A DNA stretch of 64,000 nt from Eurosta solidaginis (Eukaryota; Arthropoda; Insecta; Diptera; Tephritidae): NCBI RefSeq assembly GCF_040869045.1, contig NC_090321.1:93106603-93170602 (forward strand), in the 5' to 3' direction. Position numbers and translations under genes: made by a program. Under the pieces are notes generated by a model. It searched no databases. It saw only the letters and a list, made by a program, of their open reading frames with translations, and had not been told where the DNA came from. This document shows, in pieces, positions 10,547 to 23,200 of this stretch. The first letter of the stretch is position 1. Each line of letters opens with the position of its first letter.

Positions 10547-11323
10547 CAGTGGCGGATCCAGGGTTGTGGAAAGAGGAATTTTTTTTTGAAATTTCGAAAT
10601 TTTTTATCTACAGTTCCAAAGCTTTGGCCAGTTATTTCTCAAGCTAGACTTCGATGAAGGGAAATGCACAGAACTCTACAACTTTTATGAAGAATAACTG
10701 GATTGTTCCGATAGTGATTTCGTCTCTGAAGTTGAAATGTGGATGCAACGAATTTACAATCGAAGCGTTCAAATTGCGCTGGGTGCGTTGTCGGCAAGTT
10801 TTCTTATAGTCAAAATTTCCAGGACCATGTAGTTCTCGCTTTTTTCAGGTAGTAAATTTGAATGCAATCAAATATGTAAACACGTTATTTCGATTAGGAA
10901 GCATTGTCAGTTACTACAGCAACTCAGGACCATTTTCAACCTTGAGAAGAATCAAGAATTATTCATAAATACGACAGGAGAAGAGCGTCCCAAAGGTCTA
11001 GCTTCGTTAAATATCCAAAACCGGATTGTTTAACTTAAAACGAAATCTTGAAAGAACTCTTTCAAAAGGTTTTTGGATCATGGAAACTATGGTTTTTGGA
11101 AAACAACTTGAGTTGTTTTAAATTCAAACTAAATTTTGTAAACATGAAATAAAATAACTATGTACTTTTTTTTCAAACACACAACTTTTTTAATATTCGA
11201 ATTGAACTGTACTTCGAATTGAACTGTACTTCTCAAGTTGTAGAGATAAAAAAAAAATTTATTTTGGGATCCCGAGAGAGGGCGGTTTTCGGACCCGAAA
11301 ACTCCCTCCTCGATCAGCCACTG
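10547..11323 (+). mobile_element. hAT-type element remnant with terminal inverted repeats
   Basis: The left end CAGTGGCGGATCCAGGG and the right end, in reverse complement CAGTGGCTGATCGAGG, form inverted repeats. The flanking 8-mers ATCGAGCA (10539-10546) and ATCGAACC (11324-11331) match at 6 of 8 positions, as an old hAT target duplication would. Inside, 10920-11040 reads like the C-terminus of a hAT transposase (TTGEERPKGLASLNI), in an interrupted frame. The element is 777 bp, so most of the transposase has been deleted. Confidence 0.65.
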
Positions 11324-12800
11324 ATCGAACCCATGCCCTCCTATTGTGAGTAGAGAACTTATATAGTGTTGCACGGCAGTCCTTCAAAAATTAAGGGCAG
11401 TTTTCACTATCTTCAATAAGTCACTTATCTATAGGGTATTCAAATTCTTGTATTCTCCATGCTAACTGAAGCATCGACAGTCAGTGAAGTAAAAGGCAAA
11501 CGTGTAAACAAAATTCAGCTGATTTGTTGGTTTTCGTGCATTAACAATATCTCTGTTTTACAAAATATTCACAATTATCGATTTATCCGTGGCTGGTCAG
11601 CCTGTTTAGCGAAGACAAAACTGTCAACTGAAGCTAAATATGTACGTTAAGATGGTGAAACTAGTATGAGGCCAGAAAATGTCTGGCCCCAATACTTACT
11701 AGTTGTGATGCAGCTCATAGCTAGTTGGCTTGGTTTAAGGATTTCTACTTACATACTACATACAAACGTTGCAAGTTCTTTTTTGATATGGATTCTCAAA
11801 TCATTAAACGTTTCCAATTACATCGCTCATGTTAAAAAAAAAAAAAACAAAAACTTATTTAATGAAAGTTGACTACCATGAGTTTTTTAGCCACATACAG
11901 TCGAGCTTACATAAATAGCACGCTTCTTTTTTTTGCAAGAACCCTGAAGTGTGGAGCGCCACACCAAAATTAAACAGTCTTAATTTATTAATTTAATTTT
12001 CTATGTAAATTAAAATAAAAAAGTGTGATTCTAATAAAGACTATGTACATACATGTATATTTTGAACATATATAAATGTATGTATGTATACACGAAATAC
12101 TTTCAAAGAATGATTATCAAAAATAATCAAATGGAATTGCAGTGAGACAAGTGACAAATTCCCCTTATCAAACAACAAATACTGTAGGTGTGGATATTAT
12201 AACATACTTATATATACATACACACTAAATATGACTACTTTTTTCACATTCAAATCAAAAAATTTAAAAAGTTCCTACAGCTTGACTGCAAGAATTCATC
12301 ACTTCTAATTCAGCAATTTTGAGTTTAATTATTTAATTAAGAAAACAGACAACAACAAAGTGATCATCTAGGGCTGCATGTGTAAGTTAAGCTTATTAAC
12401 GAAGGGTATTAACAAAATGTTGTCAAATTTTCACATGAATTGACTTACATGTTGGTTTGCCCCTCAGTATTGGTAAGTTAAACTGAGAGAATGTTATGGG
12501 CCAAATTTTATTTGAATGCAAAAAACAAAGGAAAGGATCATTAATTCTCATCAAAAAATATAAAAAATTAGTTTTTGTAGATTGTAATATGTATATTTAT
12601 TAAACACCGGAAGAAATGAAACTGGTAAAATCAACGAATCAGATTTCTGTAAAAATGACATATATTCAGCCAATCTAACTGGTTTTTCTGTTCAAAGAAA
12701 AAATCTTTGTAATATCAACAGCCACCGTTATTTTTTAACCCTTTTCATTGATATTTTTAGGATGACATTTATAATTTTTTGTTAGCATATCAGAGCTAGG
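11324..12800. other. AT-rich spacer, no gene seen
   Basis: Only short frames with no domain. A poly-A run lies at about 11835-11846 and microsatellite-like TATG/TACA blocks around 12045-12085. No repeat family from elsewhere in the window was recognised. Confidence 0.3.
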
Positions 12801-12935
12801 CGACCATTTTGTTGGGCTGGTAGCGTGCTACGCCTATTACGCCGAAAATCCTGGGATCAAGGCCTGGAAAAGCAACATCAAAATCCTTAGAGAGAAAATT
12901 GTTTATTGTTTCTAACAGAGCTGTGGCTTCTATTT
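12801..12935 (+). repeat. SINE-A head, plus orientation
   Basis: GGGCTGGTAGCGTGCTACGC is the A-box region and GGGATCAAGGCCTGG the diverged B-box region, followed by AAAAGCAACATCAAA as in the other SINE-A copies. The body is mostly missing. It is the only copy in plus orientation. Confidence 0.6.
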
Positions 12936-12997
12936 AATTATTTTTTGTTTGTTTGTTCATTTGACTGTAAAAAGTGTTGATTCAGTATCAACAATTT

Positions 12998-13143
12998 GTG
13001 CAAGGTGATTCAATAGCTATTTACGTTGGATATAAATTGACTGAAATATCTGTTGAATTAAGCCGTTACTATTTTTTGCAAGGTGATTCAATAGCTATTT
13101 ACGTTGGATAAAAAATTGACTGAAATATCGGTTGAATTGAGCC
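12998..13143 (+). repeat. Direct duplication of about 77 bp
   Basis: AAGGTGATTCAATAGCTATT followed by TACGTTGGATA occurs twice, and both copies run on into GACTGAAATATC and GTTGAATT. They differ by a few bases. No function is apparent. Confidence 0.7.
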
Positions 13144-13820
13144 TTTACTCTTTCGATTTCACCAGTTTGGGTAATCCTCACACAGAGTTTCTCGTTTCTT
13201 TCCTGAGAAAGCTATGACGATGAACCTCTTATCTGAACAATAGCTCTGTGGAAAATCTCTAGTTAAAAAGTGGTGCGCTTCTAGTTAATCTGGAACCACT
13301 ACTAAATCGCTACCCATCTATTTTACATGCTTTGAACTGGCGAATTTAATATGACGATGTTCTAGGCAATGGAAGTTGTCCCCGCTGCATTATCTTTCCA
13401 CTAGTTTCGAACTAGATACAAATTTCTACTTTAGAACTAGTAATTATTGCCACTTTTTCGATAGTTCCGAACAAGTGTAAAATTTCACAGTTTAGGTCCA
13501 GTTCTTTTCTTGGTACTTTTTCATTGGCTCCGAGATGGTTTTTCGATAGTTCCGAACCGGTGGGAAAGTGTCTGCAAAAAGATACTCATAGTCCAAGCAG
13601 TTCTTTTGTTGGTGGCCTATTTCACAAATATATATATATATATATATATATGTATATGTTAAATATGAAGTATAAAAATCCAACCTGCCGATATTATAAT
13701 TGAAGAAAATCTATGTAGTTATTAACGAACTAGTACTTATTTGGCACTTTAGGTGTATCACTATTTGGAGACTTCATTCAGAGAGGTTGCATAGGTAAAT
13801 ATATACTATATATACGACCG
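13144..13820. other. Unrecognised sequence
   Basis: Holds a repeated phrase TTTTTCGATAGTTCCGAAC (13456 and 13540) and the TA microsatellite. No gene. Confidence 0.3.
13627..13652. repeat. (TA)n microsatellite
   Basis: About twelve TA units. Confidence 0.9.
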
Positions 13821-13829
13821 ATCACTACC

Positions 13830-14175
13830 ATTCTGTCAGAGAAAAATACGTGCTATAACATAAGCATCTGGTGAAATTTTAAGCTTTCTATCTGGCAAAT
13901 TGAACAAAAAAGGCAAAAAACCTCTTTTCTAAAAAATCGGCTGTGAAAAGCATGCATGCTGTAGTGGTTCGATCCGGTCCGGTTCGATGAAATTCTAATC
14001 GGATAACAAAATATATCCGCTCGCAAAATTTCATCAAGACATCTCATATATTTAGGGGCAAGTTTACGTTCAAGTATACAGACGGACGGGGCTAAACCAA
14101 CTCAGATCGTCATCCTGATAATTTTGGTATACTTATGGTTGGGTCTATCTCTTCTCCTCTAAGGGTATACATTTG
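13830..14175. repeat. Dispersed non-coding repeat with cagacggacgg motif
   Basis: GATGAAATTCTAATCGG, AAAATTTCATCAAGACATC, ACAGACGGACGGGGCTAAAC and TGGTATACTTATGGTTGGG appear in order. This layout is typical of the Helitron-like repeats of flies, but it is a different family from the three long copies here. Confidence 0.4.
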
Positions 14176-15468
14176 GGATTCAAACCATTTTATTTTCATG
14201 AAAGATATAAAAATGGCATATTATAAAAAAAGTTGGAGGTTGCCATGCCCAAAATGTTGTATAGATTGTGCAATACTATTTGTATCACCTACTGCGTTCT
14301 GAGATTCAGTTTTGTAGGTATGAAACAACTTTCAAGATTTAATTTTAAGTGTTTTCAGAAGCCTTAATCCCTGTGTGGAGACAATCATCCAGTATGTATA
14401 TGAAAAGATTTAACATTAAATCTTGAAAGTTTACCTATATAATCGGACTAAGAAGTCTGTATCAAATATATCAATCCATGCATAAAATATCGAACGTCTT
14501 TAAATATGAGATAAATAAGTAAAATATGGTAAGGTAAGCAAACTTTTGTAACTCCCCTCATATGTATGAAGAAATTCTAGATTTGTGGTCTTTAGTCGAC
14601 ATTAGCATACTCCTCTTGCACATATCCTGAGGAGTGTCTGAAGCAGTGTATTTTTTCATAACTATGCTTGGTTGAGTAAAAAGGCATTTAAAAGAACAAA
14701 AATCAATCTTGAATGGCTTTAAAAAATTCGCCAAAATAACGATTAAGTTAGTCAACTTAAATTGTTTTTCCTTACAGCACGTGCTTTTTATTCGCATTTG
14801 AAAGCCTTATAAGATCAGTGAATACATAGTGTATACAAATCTACATACAAAAATTTTTTTCCTGAGCCAGTCGGACTGGCACCAGAAGGTGCAGTACCGG
14901 GGCGTTTCGGATTCATTTCCGGTGTGATTGTCCACGTCCGCCGCTACAACAATTAAAAAAATGACACAACAACATTAAATATTCGATTCGGGCATTTTTA
15001 GTGTGGGAGCGAGATTTGGGTTGTAAAAAAAGACGCATCCTAATGGATATACATGTATGTATGCGAACACATCCGTTGCTGCTTGGCTATAGTGATAAGT
15101 AATTGTCTGCTAAGAATAAATATGTAAAACCAAAATATAGACAAATATATGTTCATACGTATCGTTGATTTCACAAAACCATCTAAGGACACATTGCAAA
15201 TCCATGAGTCACAGTCATCGAACTCCAAGCAAACACATCAGAAATTGTAAACTTAAATATCAATTTTTGTTAGCTAAAAAAGGGGTGAAATTAAAGAGTC
15301 CAAAAACATTTTTTCGACACTTTCAGTTAAGTTAAGAGGAGAACAGGAAACGCATAAGCATTTCAAAGTTTGTATAAACTAAATATTATTGCATTTTTAA
15401 AAAAAATACTTTCGCTTCACTGCAAAAAGTTGTAACGAAAAAAACGTCCAGCAAATCCAAACTCGGTG
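14176..15468. other. AT-rich spacer
   Basis: No supported gene. A GC-richer island at 14866-14945 (around GTGCAGTACCGGGGCGTTTC) stands out in composition and may be a repeat fragment that I cannot place. Confidence 0.3.
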
Positions 15469-18400
15469 TTTATACTCAGTTGAGCAGAGCTCACAGAGTA
15501 TATTAACTTTGATTGGATAACGGTTGGTTGTACAGGTATAAAGGAATCGAGATAGATATATACTTCCATATATCAAAATCATCAGTATCGAAAAAAAATT
15601 CGATTGAGCCATGTCCTTCCGTCCGTCCGTCTGTCCGTTAACACGATAACTTGAGTAAATTTTGAGGTATCTTGATGAAATCTGGTATGTAGGTTTCTTG
15701 GCACTCATCTCAGATCGCTATTTAAAATGAACGATATCGGACAATAACCATGCCCACTTTTTCGATATCGAAAATTTAGAAAAATCGAAAAAGTGCGATA
15801 ATTCATTACCAAATACGGATTAAGCGATGAAACTCGGTAGGTGAGTTGAAATTATGACGCAGAATAGAAAACTAGTGAAATTTTATTACTATATGTCTGC
15901 TTAATAAAAATTAGCAAAATCGGAGAACGAACACGCCCACTTTTTAAAAATTTTTTTTTTTAAATCAAATTTTAAAAGAAAAGTTAATATCTTTACAGTA
16001 TATAAGTAAATTATGTCAACATTCAACTCCAGTAATGATATGGTGCAATAAAATACAAAAATAAAAGAAAATTTCAAAATGGGCGTAGCTCCGCCCTTTT
16101 TCATTTAATTTGTCTAGGATATTTTTAATGCCATAAGTCGAACAAAAATTTACCAATCCTTGTGAAATTTGGTAGAGGCTTAGATTCTAGGACGATAACT
16201 GTTTTCTGTGAAAAAGGGCGAAATCGGTTGAAGCCACGCCCAGTTTTTATACACAGTCGACCGTCTGTCCTTCCGCTCGGCCGTTAACACGATAACTTGA
16301 GCAAAAATCGATATATCTTTACTAAACTCAGTTCACGTACTTATCTGAACTCACTTTGTATTGGTGTAAAAAATGGCCGAAATCCGACTATGACCACGCC
16401 CACTTTTTCGATATCGAAAATTACGAAAAATGAAAAAAATGCCATAATTATATGCCAAATACGAAAAAAGGGATGAAACATTGTAATTGTATTGGTCTAT
16501 TGACGCAAAATATAACTTTAGAAAAAAACTTGGTAAAATGGGTGTGACACCTACCATATTAAGTAGAAGAAAATGAAAAAGTGTTGCAGGGCGAAATAAA
16601 AAGCCCTTGGAATCTTGGAAGGAATACTGTTCGTGGTATTACATATATAAATAAATTAGCGGTACCCGACAGATGATGTTCTGGATCACCCTGGTCCACA
16701 TTTTGGTCGATATCTCGAAAACGCCTTCACATATACAACTAAGGGCGACTCCCTTTCAAAACCCTTATTAATACCTTTAATTTGATACCCATATCGTACA
16801 AACAGATTCTAGAGGCACCCCTGGCGACCTTTATGGCGATATCTCGAAAAGGCGTCCACCTATAGAACTAAGGCCCACGCCCTTTTAAAATACTCATTAA
16901 CACCTTTCATTTGATACCCATATTGTACAAACGCATTCTAGAGTCACCCCTGGTCCACGTTTATGGCGATATCCCGAAAAGGCGTCCACCCATAGAACTA
17001 AGGCCCACTCCCTTTTAAAACACTTATTAACACCTTTCGTTTGATAACCATATTGTACAAACAAATTCTAGAGTCACCCCTGGTCCACCTTTATGGCGAT
17101 ATCTCGAAAAGGCGTCCACCTATAGAACTAAGGCCCACGACCTTTTAAAATACTCATTAACACCTTTCATTTGATACCCATATAGTACAAACAAATTCTA
17201 GAGTCACCCTTGGTCCACCTTTATGGCGATATCTCGAAAAGGCATCCATATATAGAACTAAGGCCCACGCCCTCTTAAAATACTCATTAACACCTTTCAT
17301 TTGATACTCATATCGTACAAACAAATTCTAGAGTCACCCCTGGTCCATCTTTATGGCGATATCTCGAAAAGGCGTCCACATATAGAACTAAGGCCCACTC
17401 CTTTTTAAAATACTCATTAACACCTTTCATTTGATACCCATATCGTACAAAAAAATTCTAGAGTCACCCCTGGCCCACCTTTATGGCGATATCTCGAAAA
17501 GGCATCCACCTATAGAACTAAGGCCCACTCCCTTTTAAATTACTCATTAACACCTTTCATTTGATACCCATATCGTACAAACAAATTCTAGACTCACCCC
17601 TGGTCCACCTTTATGGCGATATCTCGAAAAGGCGTCCACCTATAGAACTAAGCTCCACGCCCTTTTAAAATACTCATTAACACCTTTCATTTGATACCCA
17701 TATCGTACAAACAAATTCTAGAGTCACCCCTGGTCCACCTTTATGGCGATATCTCGAAAAGGCGTCCACCTATAGAACTAAGGCCCAATCCCTTTTAAAA
17801 TACTCATTAACACCTTTCATTTGATACCCATATCGTACAAACAAATTCTAGAGTCACCCCTGGTCCACCTTTATGGCGATATCTCGAAAAGGCGTCCACC
17901 TATAGAACTAAGGCTCACGCCCGTTTAAAATACTTATTAACACCTTTCATTTGATACCCATATCGTACAAACAAATTCTAGAGTCGCCCTTGGTCCACCT
18001 TTATGGCGATATCTCGAAAAGGCGTCCACCTATAGAACTAAGGCCCACTCCCTTATAAAATACTCATTAACACCTTTCATTTGATACCCATATCGTACAA
18101 ACAAATTCTAGAGTCACCCCTGGTCCACCTTTATGGCGATATTTCGAAAAGGCGTCCACATATAGAACTAATGCCCACGCCCTCTCAAAATACTCATTAA
18201 CACCTTTCATTTGATACTCATATCGTACAAACAAATTCTAGAGTCACCCCTGGTCCATCTTTATGACGATATCTCGAAAAAGCGTCCATCTATAGAACTT
18301 AGGCCCACGCCATTTTAAAATAATCATTAATACCTTTCATTTGATACGCATATCGTACAAAATAAATTCTAGAGTCACCCCTGGTCCACCTTTATGGCGA

Positions 18401-18747
18401 TATCTCGAAAAGGCGTCCACCTAAAGAACTTAGGACTACTCCCTTTTAAAATTATCATTAACACATTTCATTTGATACCCATATCGTACAAACAAATTCT
18501 AGAGTCAGGCCTATTCCACCTTTATGGCGATATCCCTAAATGGCGTCCATCTATAGAACTATGGCGCACTTCCTCTTAAAATACTCTTTAATACCTTCCA
18601 TTTGATACACATGTCATACAAACACATTCCAGGGTTACCATAGGTTCTTTTTACAACATGGTGATTTTCCCTTACTTTGTCTCCACAGCTCTCAACTGAG
18701 TATGTAATGTTCGATTACACCCGAACTTAGCCTTCCTTACTTGTTTT
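15469..18747 (-). mobile_element. DINE/Helitron-like non-autonomous element, copy 1
   Basis: Read on the minus strand it starts AAGTAAGGAAGGCTAAGTTC and has a small hairpin, GTTCGGGTGTAATCGAAC-like. Next come CTCAGTTGAGAGC, the 130-bp tandem array, and blocks such as AAAGTGGGCGTGG and CGATATCGAAAAAGTGGGC. It ends near CTGCTCAACTGAGTATAAA. Both ends carry ATACTCAGYTGAG as subterminal inverted repeats. Two more copies lie at 48407-50590 and 50965-53888. No transposase is encoded. Hairpin, subterminal repeats and an internal array are features described for DINE-1/INE-1 elements. The assignment is inference. Confidence 0.65.
16670..18645 (-). repeat. 130-bp tandem array, about 15 copies
   Basis: The phrase GAGTCACCCCTGG recurs every 130 bases almost without drift (16941, 17071, 17201, 17331 and onward to about 18371). 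Each unit also has TTTATGGCGATATCTCGAAA and ACCTTTCATTTGATACCCAT. The outer units at both ends are the most diverged. Confidence 0.9.
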
Positions 18748-18799
18748 CAATTATGTTATGCAAAACATTTGTTGACAGAAATAAATAAAGGTTTTACGA

Positions 18800-18895
18800 A
18801 GTCTTATTAGTGTTGACGGTCCTTTGCCAGGTATAGATACGGTACGTTCCAGTAATTAGCACCATTAAGGAGCACGATTATTGATCCCGAGATCA
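18800..18895 (-). repeat. Fragment of the (CAA)n-tailed retroelement-like repeat
   Basis: GACGGTCCTTTGCCAGGTAT and ACGTTCCAGTAATTAGCACC are the reverse complement of parts of the repeat at 36218-36625. Heavily truncated. Confidence 0.5.
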
Positions 18896-19080
18896 CAGCG
18901 AATCTTTTGACAAATATATCGACATTTTTGGACGTGTTTTAGAAGTCAGCAAAAAACTGTCAAACATGGAATTTAGGTTTGGTGGAAATTAAATTTAGTC
19001 AAAAAGGCGGTTTTGTTCAAATCTGCCATAGGAGGTTTTGCAAAGGCATCGATGATATGTTTTGGCCGTACTACATAGTA

Positions 19081-19438
19081 AAAAATAAAAATAAATGTGA
19101 GGCGCGATAGCCTCCGAAGAGATCTAAGGCCGAGCTTCTCTTCCAATTTGCGTCGTGCTCCTCTTGATTTTCCCTACAAATTGGCCGGACGGAACCTACA
19201 TGTTTTATGCCGACTCCGAACGGCATCTGCAAGGCAGATGAGTTTTCACTGAGAGCTTTTCATGACAGAAATACACCCGGAGCGCTTGCCAAACACTGCC
19301 GAGGGGCGACTCCGCTTAGAAAAATTTTCTTCTAAAAGAAAAATCTTATTTCTAAAAATTTGATGTTGCTTTGACCGGGGTTTGAACCCAGGGCATACGG
19401 TGTGGTAGGCGGAGCACGCTACCATCACACCACGGTGG
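19081..19438 (-). repeat. SINE-A, most complete copy
   Basis: On the minus strand the head is GTGGTGTGATGGTAGCGTGC, then CTCCGCCTACCACACCG, then GGGTTCAAACCCCGG (B box). This layout resembles tRNA-Gly. The body follows with AAGCAACATCAAA, GCGCTCCGGGTGTATTTCTG, GCCGTTCGGAGTCGGC and TGTAGGTTCCGTCCGGCC. It ends at GCTATCGCGCC with a T-rich tail. Polymerase III would transcribe such an element; LINE proteins would move it. Confidence 0.75.
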
Positions 19439-19754
19439 TCATAGTACAATAGTACATAGTACAATCTATTAATATACTCTAAGGCAGCCAGCGGACGTCT
19501 ATTACAATTGTGGAGCAATTCTTTTGAGAAATGTATTATTTCTGGAACCTGCAGTTTGCATACAAACAACAGTCAAATTCAATTTGCGGCTGTATTTTTT
19601 GTTTTCATTTTCATTCCATGATAAGATTAGGTTTAAATTATCTCTTCCCTTTAGTCCCCTTTTCTATGTTAGAACTGCAGAATCGTTAGCAAACAAATTA
19701 ATAAAGTCAGCAGATTTTAGAAAAAAGTGCACTTTTTTTACCTAACTTTAATAG

Positions 19755-19985
19755 ACTAACTGGTCACGTCACTTCTGACAGTTACATATATAAAACATAC
19801 TTTTGCCCATTTGAGACGCAGCGCTGTGCTTGCTATTCGGACGAAGTAGTGAATAAAGACTTCTATTCCACTCTCGACGAACAAAGACCATGCTATTATT
19901 GTTCGTTCGGAAACAAGCCTTAGCGTAATTTACTATGTCAATATCATATGAGGTCTACACTTGCCGGTGACATTGGGGGAAGTAG
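19755..19985 (+). repeat. Possible solo-LTR-like promoter segment
   Basis: A TATATAAAA box at 19787, then GAGACGCAGC, an AATAAAG signal at 19852 and a following CA-ending block resemble a short LTR with U3-R-U5 order. No second copy, target duplication or primer site was confirmed. It could also be an ordinary promoter. Confidence 0.25.
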
Positions 19986-22509
19986 AACCCTCACATCGTT
20001 CAAAAAAATTGTGCAATATTTTTAGGCTTCCTTTATGTTTTCAAGTGACGTCATTTATTGTGAAGAAAGGTGTAACTGCCGACAACATCTTATAGAGTCT
20101 GGACCCTTAATCGCTGATCATTTTATGAATTAATGTCGTTATGAATGAACATTCACAAATAAATAAAGTTAGAAAACTCAATGTTTTGTTTAATGTTAAG
20201 TTTATTAAAATTAGCAGTATTATTATTCATTTTAATCGAAAACAAAACTTGAAATGTATATAAACTATTTGTACATAAGTATGCACATATAGGGGGAATA
20301 ATTATAGGATGTGATCCTTAAGAACAAAATTGAGTGTAAACCCATGCTGGCGTATAATTGAACTCATATCTACTCAATACGAAACGGAAGCGTGAGAGAC
20401 TTGTAAGCTGTTTTATCATAATTATTATTTGGATATTTTCATCGAATTAAAAACGTAAATATTTATCCTTGACATTGATCTACAGAAGGACTGACGTCAT
20501 CAACACAATTACTTAATTTATTATAATCAGGCTTTATACTTGTGTACAATTCAAATATATATAATATGTAGCAGCAACATTTGAACATTTGAGATATCAT
20601 CATTTTATGTACATATGTACCTATATTTGTATGTTCAAATGTCAAAACATACTACCCAAAAATGCGCCCATTTCTTGCACGTTGACAGATTCGAAAATTG
20701 CTAAGGAAACCCGCTGGCAAAACTGGATTTTTGCAATTTACCAAAAATTTGTTTAACGCAGTTTGACTTCTGAAATTCTACATTTGCTATGGCCATATAT
20801 GAGCATTAGGGTGTACGTTATATACCAAGTAGTTTTTTTGCACACATTTACTTTAATTAAATGTTCTAGCAAAATGTTATTTTTTTTAATTAACACATTC
20901 CGAAATCTCCTTATATTTGCCATAGACAACTGCCTGATACAACGAACTCCCAATAGGATGATCCCCCTTTGTTTCCAAACCTTTAGGATTTAAAGTGCGT
21001 TCATACCAAGCGGAGCCGCATGGCTCAATGATGTGCGTGCCTCCATTCTAAATGTACTTCCTAAAAAGTAATATCGCACGTTCCATTGTAAGCAGATGTA
21101 ACTCTAAAACTTAATTGTTTTTCAAGAACCATTAACTGTAGCAGAATGAAAAAAACTTTTACCTAAAATGAGGAAAACATTTCCTAAGAAAATGTTCTTT
21201 AAATTGAGGAAAATTTCAATTATGTGAGTAGTAATTTCTTATTTCTAAACAACTTTTGATTGACTTGAAGGAAGATTTTCTTAAATTTTTTTCATCGAGA
21301 ATGCTTAACTGAGATTTTGAGTAGTAGTAAAAAACCGGAAAGTCTGATCGCTTATAGAAAGTTCTCACTTATTTCTTTATAAATTTATTCGAAACAATTT
21401 TCTCATATTTGTGTGACGGAGTTGAAAAATTAATTCTGCAAGAATGAATGCATTTTCGACATAATTTCCACATTAACAATAAAATATGAACATACCATAT
21501 CGCTGCATTTCGTCATTCATCATTCTTACACAATTTTTATGCAGCATAAAATACTTCGCTAAATTCTAAGAAAACAAATATGAGATACATCTTCGGAAGG
21601 TCGAACAAGAACTTTAGGTCGCCATAAAGTAGCTGTGTATCGCTTATGACAAATAATTGTGACTGTCGTTTCTAACAAAAGAAAAGTTTCTGATCCATTG
21701 ACCAGGTACTATAGTTTTTATACCCAAAAAAGTGTGCCAGGACGTCCGTAACGTTGGAAACACCCATATGAAAAATTTTTATTCTAAAAGTTTTAATGAG
21801 CTTCAGAAAAATCACAGTAAAATCATTTCTATTTAAAATTGTTTGTACTTCAGTTAAATTTGCTATAAAATTGCCTACCATACGAGCGAAGTTAATGAGA
21901 AATTAATTTTAATTTTTATCAGTAACATTAAATGCATCCTATCCTCTTCTGAAAACAATTTGTATTTTGCCGGAGGGTGTTATATAACAACATGTCTCAC
22001 ACTTTTCCCAAAATACAGTTCAGCGATAATCGGTTCTTATGTATGAACACAATTTTGAGATTTTCTTTGCTAGATCTAGAACCATCTCTACGGTGCTATC
22101 TCTAAATGGAAACACGAAAAAACCGCTGACCGCGAATACTTGATAGCTCAAAATCTAGTTCCTATGGATGGGACATATGCGAACGCGTAAATTAACTATT
22201 GTGGATTTATTGTATATTAGTGCATGCGTAAAATTGGTCTAACAAATATATTTTCTTGTGCTAAAAAAAAAAGCGAATGGAAATGCCTTGATAGCCTCAA
22301 GTTTATCATCTGATAAAAACAAAAAACTTTGGAAGTAACAGACACTCTAATGCTCTTTTGTGCATAAAAAATTTGCAGCGAAAGAAACTATACCAAAATA
22401 AAACAATTATCTAAAGCAAAAGCAACAATAAATGCAACAGTAACTGCTGGACAATTTTGCGTTCAAAATGCATCAAACATTTCAAGAGAATGCGATGAAA
22501 AAAAATAAC
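19986..22509. other. Long AT-rich spacer, no gene seen
   Basis: Open frames here are short and lack any domain (for example 20763-20993 and 21881-21672). No shared repeat was recognised. Confidence 0.3.
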
Positions 22510-23022
22510 TAAAGGCCGCGGCACACCGAAATTGTTCATAAAGATGCGTCTAACACAAGCTTATACATTCCAGTAACATTGGCCACAATCAACCAAGATG
22601 ATGCGTTTATAAATATGAAGAAACTTCAGACTTGGCAATTGAAGTTTATTTCGCCTTGCCCATTCACATACAAAATTTCGGTAAGCACTGTAATAAACAT
22701 TCTCCCTATACAACAAAAATATTTACTAAAATATTTTGTGTCGTATTCATTTGCTAATAATGTTAGAAAAGTTACCACGAGTGGAAAAATAATTTCACTT
22801 CCAAAGTGTGCCAGCACCCTTAGCCAAAGCAATTGTCAAATTCTTCTTCTCTTGTTTTGCTTGCAACAAAAGTTGCAATTTGGTTACTTTTTCATATCAG
22901 ATAACGCCAGTGTCGCTCAATTTACTGTTCCCCATTAAAATACGTACAATCTACTCATGGTGCATAAGATTGAGTTAAACGCATCTATATGAAAAACTGC
23001 TTATCTGACGGGGCTTTAAGTA
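22510..23022 (+). mobile_element. MITE-like element, copy 1
   Basis: The ends carry GATGCGTCTAACACAAGCTT on the left and, in reverse complement, GATGCGTTTAACTCAATCTT on the right. That makes an inverted repeat of about 25 bp. The interior includes CTTGGCAATTGAAGTTTATT and TTGCCCATTCACATACAAAA. A second copy lies inverted at 27440-27912 and an end fragment at 37207-37285. It encodes no protein; the open frame at 22579-22938 is incidental. Confidence 0.6.
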
Positions 23023-23200
23023 AACTCAAGCTTTACAGAAATTAAATTGCAATGAAGTAAAAAATGTTTGCTCATATCTTTATCACCGCTGACAAAGTGA
23101 AAATATGAAACCCGACCGAACGCTTACGATTCGGTTGAGTTGAGGCTTGGATGAATGTTCTATTCGGCATTAAAATGCAGTTTGATATAATCCAACTTAC

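Noticed and set aside
16670..18645. Regular repeats resembling a CRISPR array
   Set aside because: Units are 130 bp and continuous, with no unique spacers. This is a eukaryotic satellite inside a mobile element.
19360..19438. Possible functional Gly tRNA gene
   Set aside because: The clover-leaf is incomplete and a fixed non-tRNA body follows in several copies, so it is a SINE head.
22579..22938. 119-codon open frame
   Set aside because: Falls within the MITE-like element and is not conserved in the inverted copy at 27440-27912.
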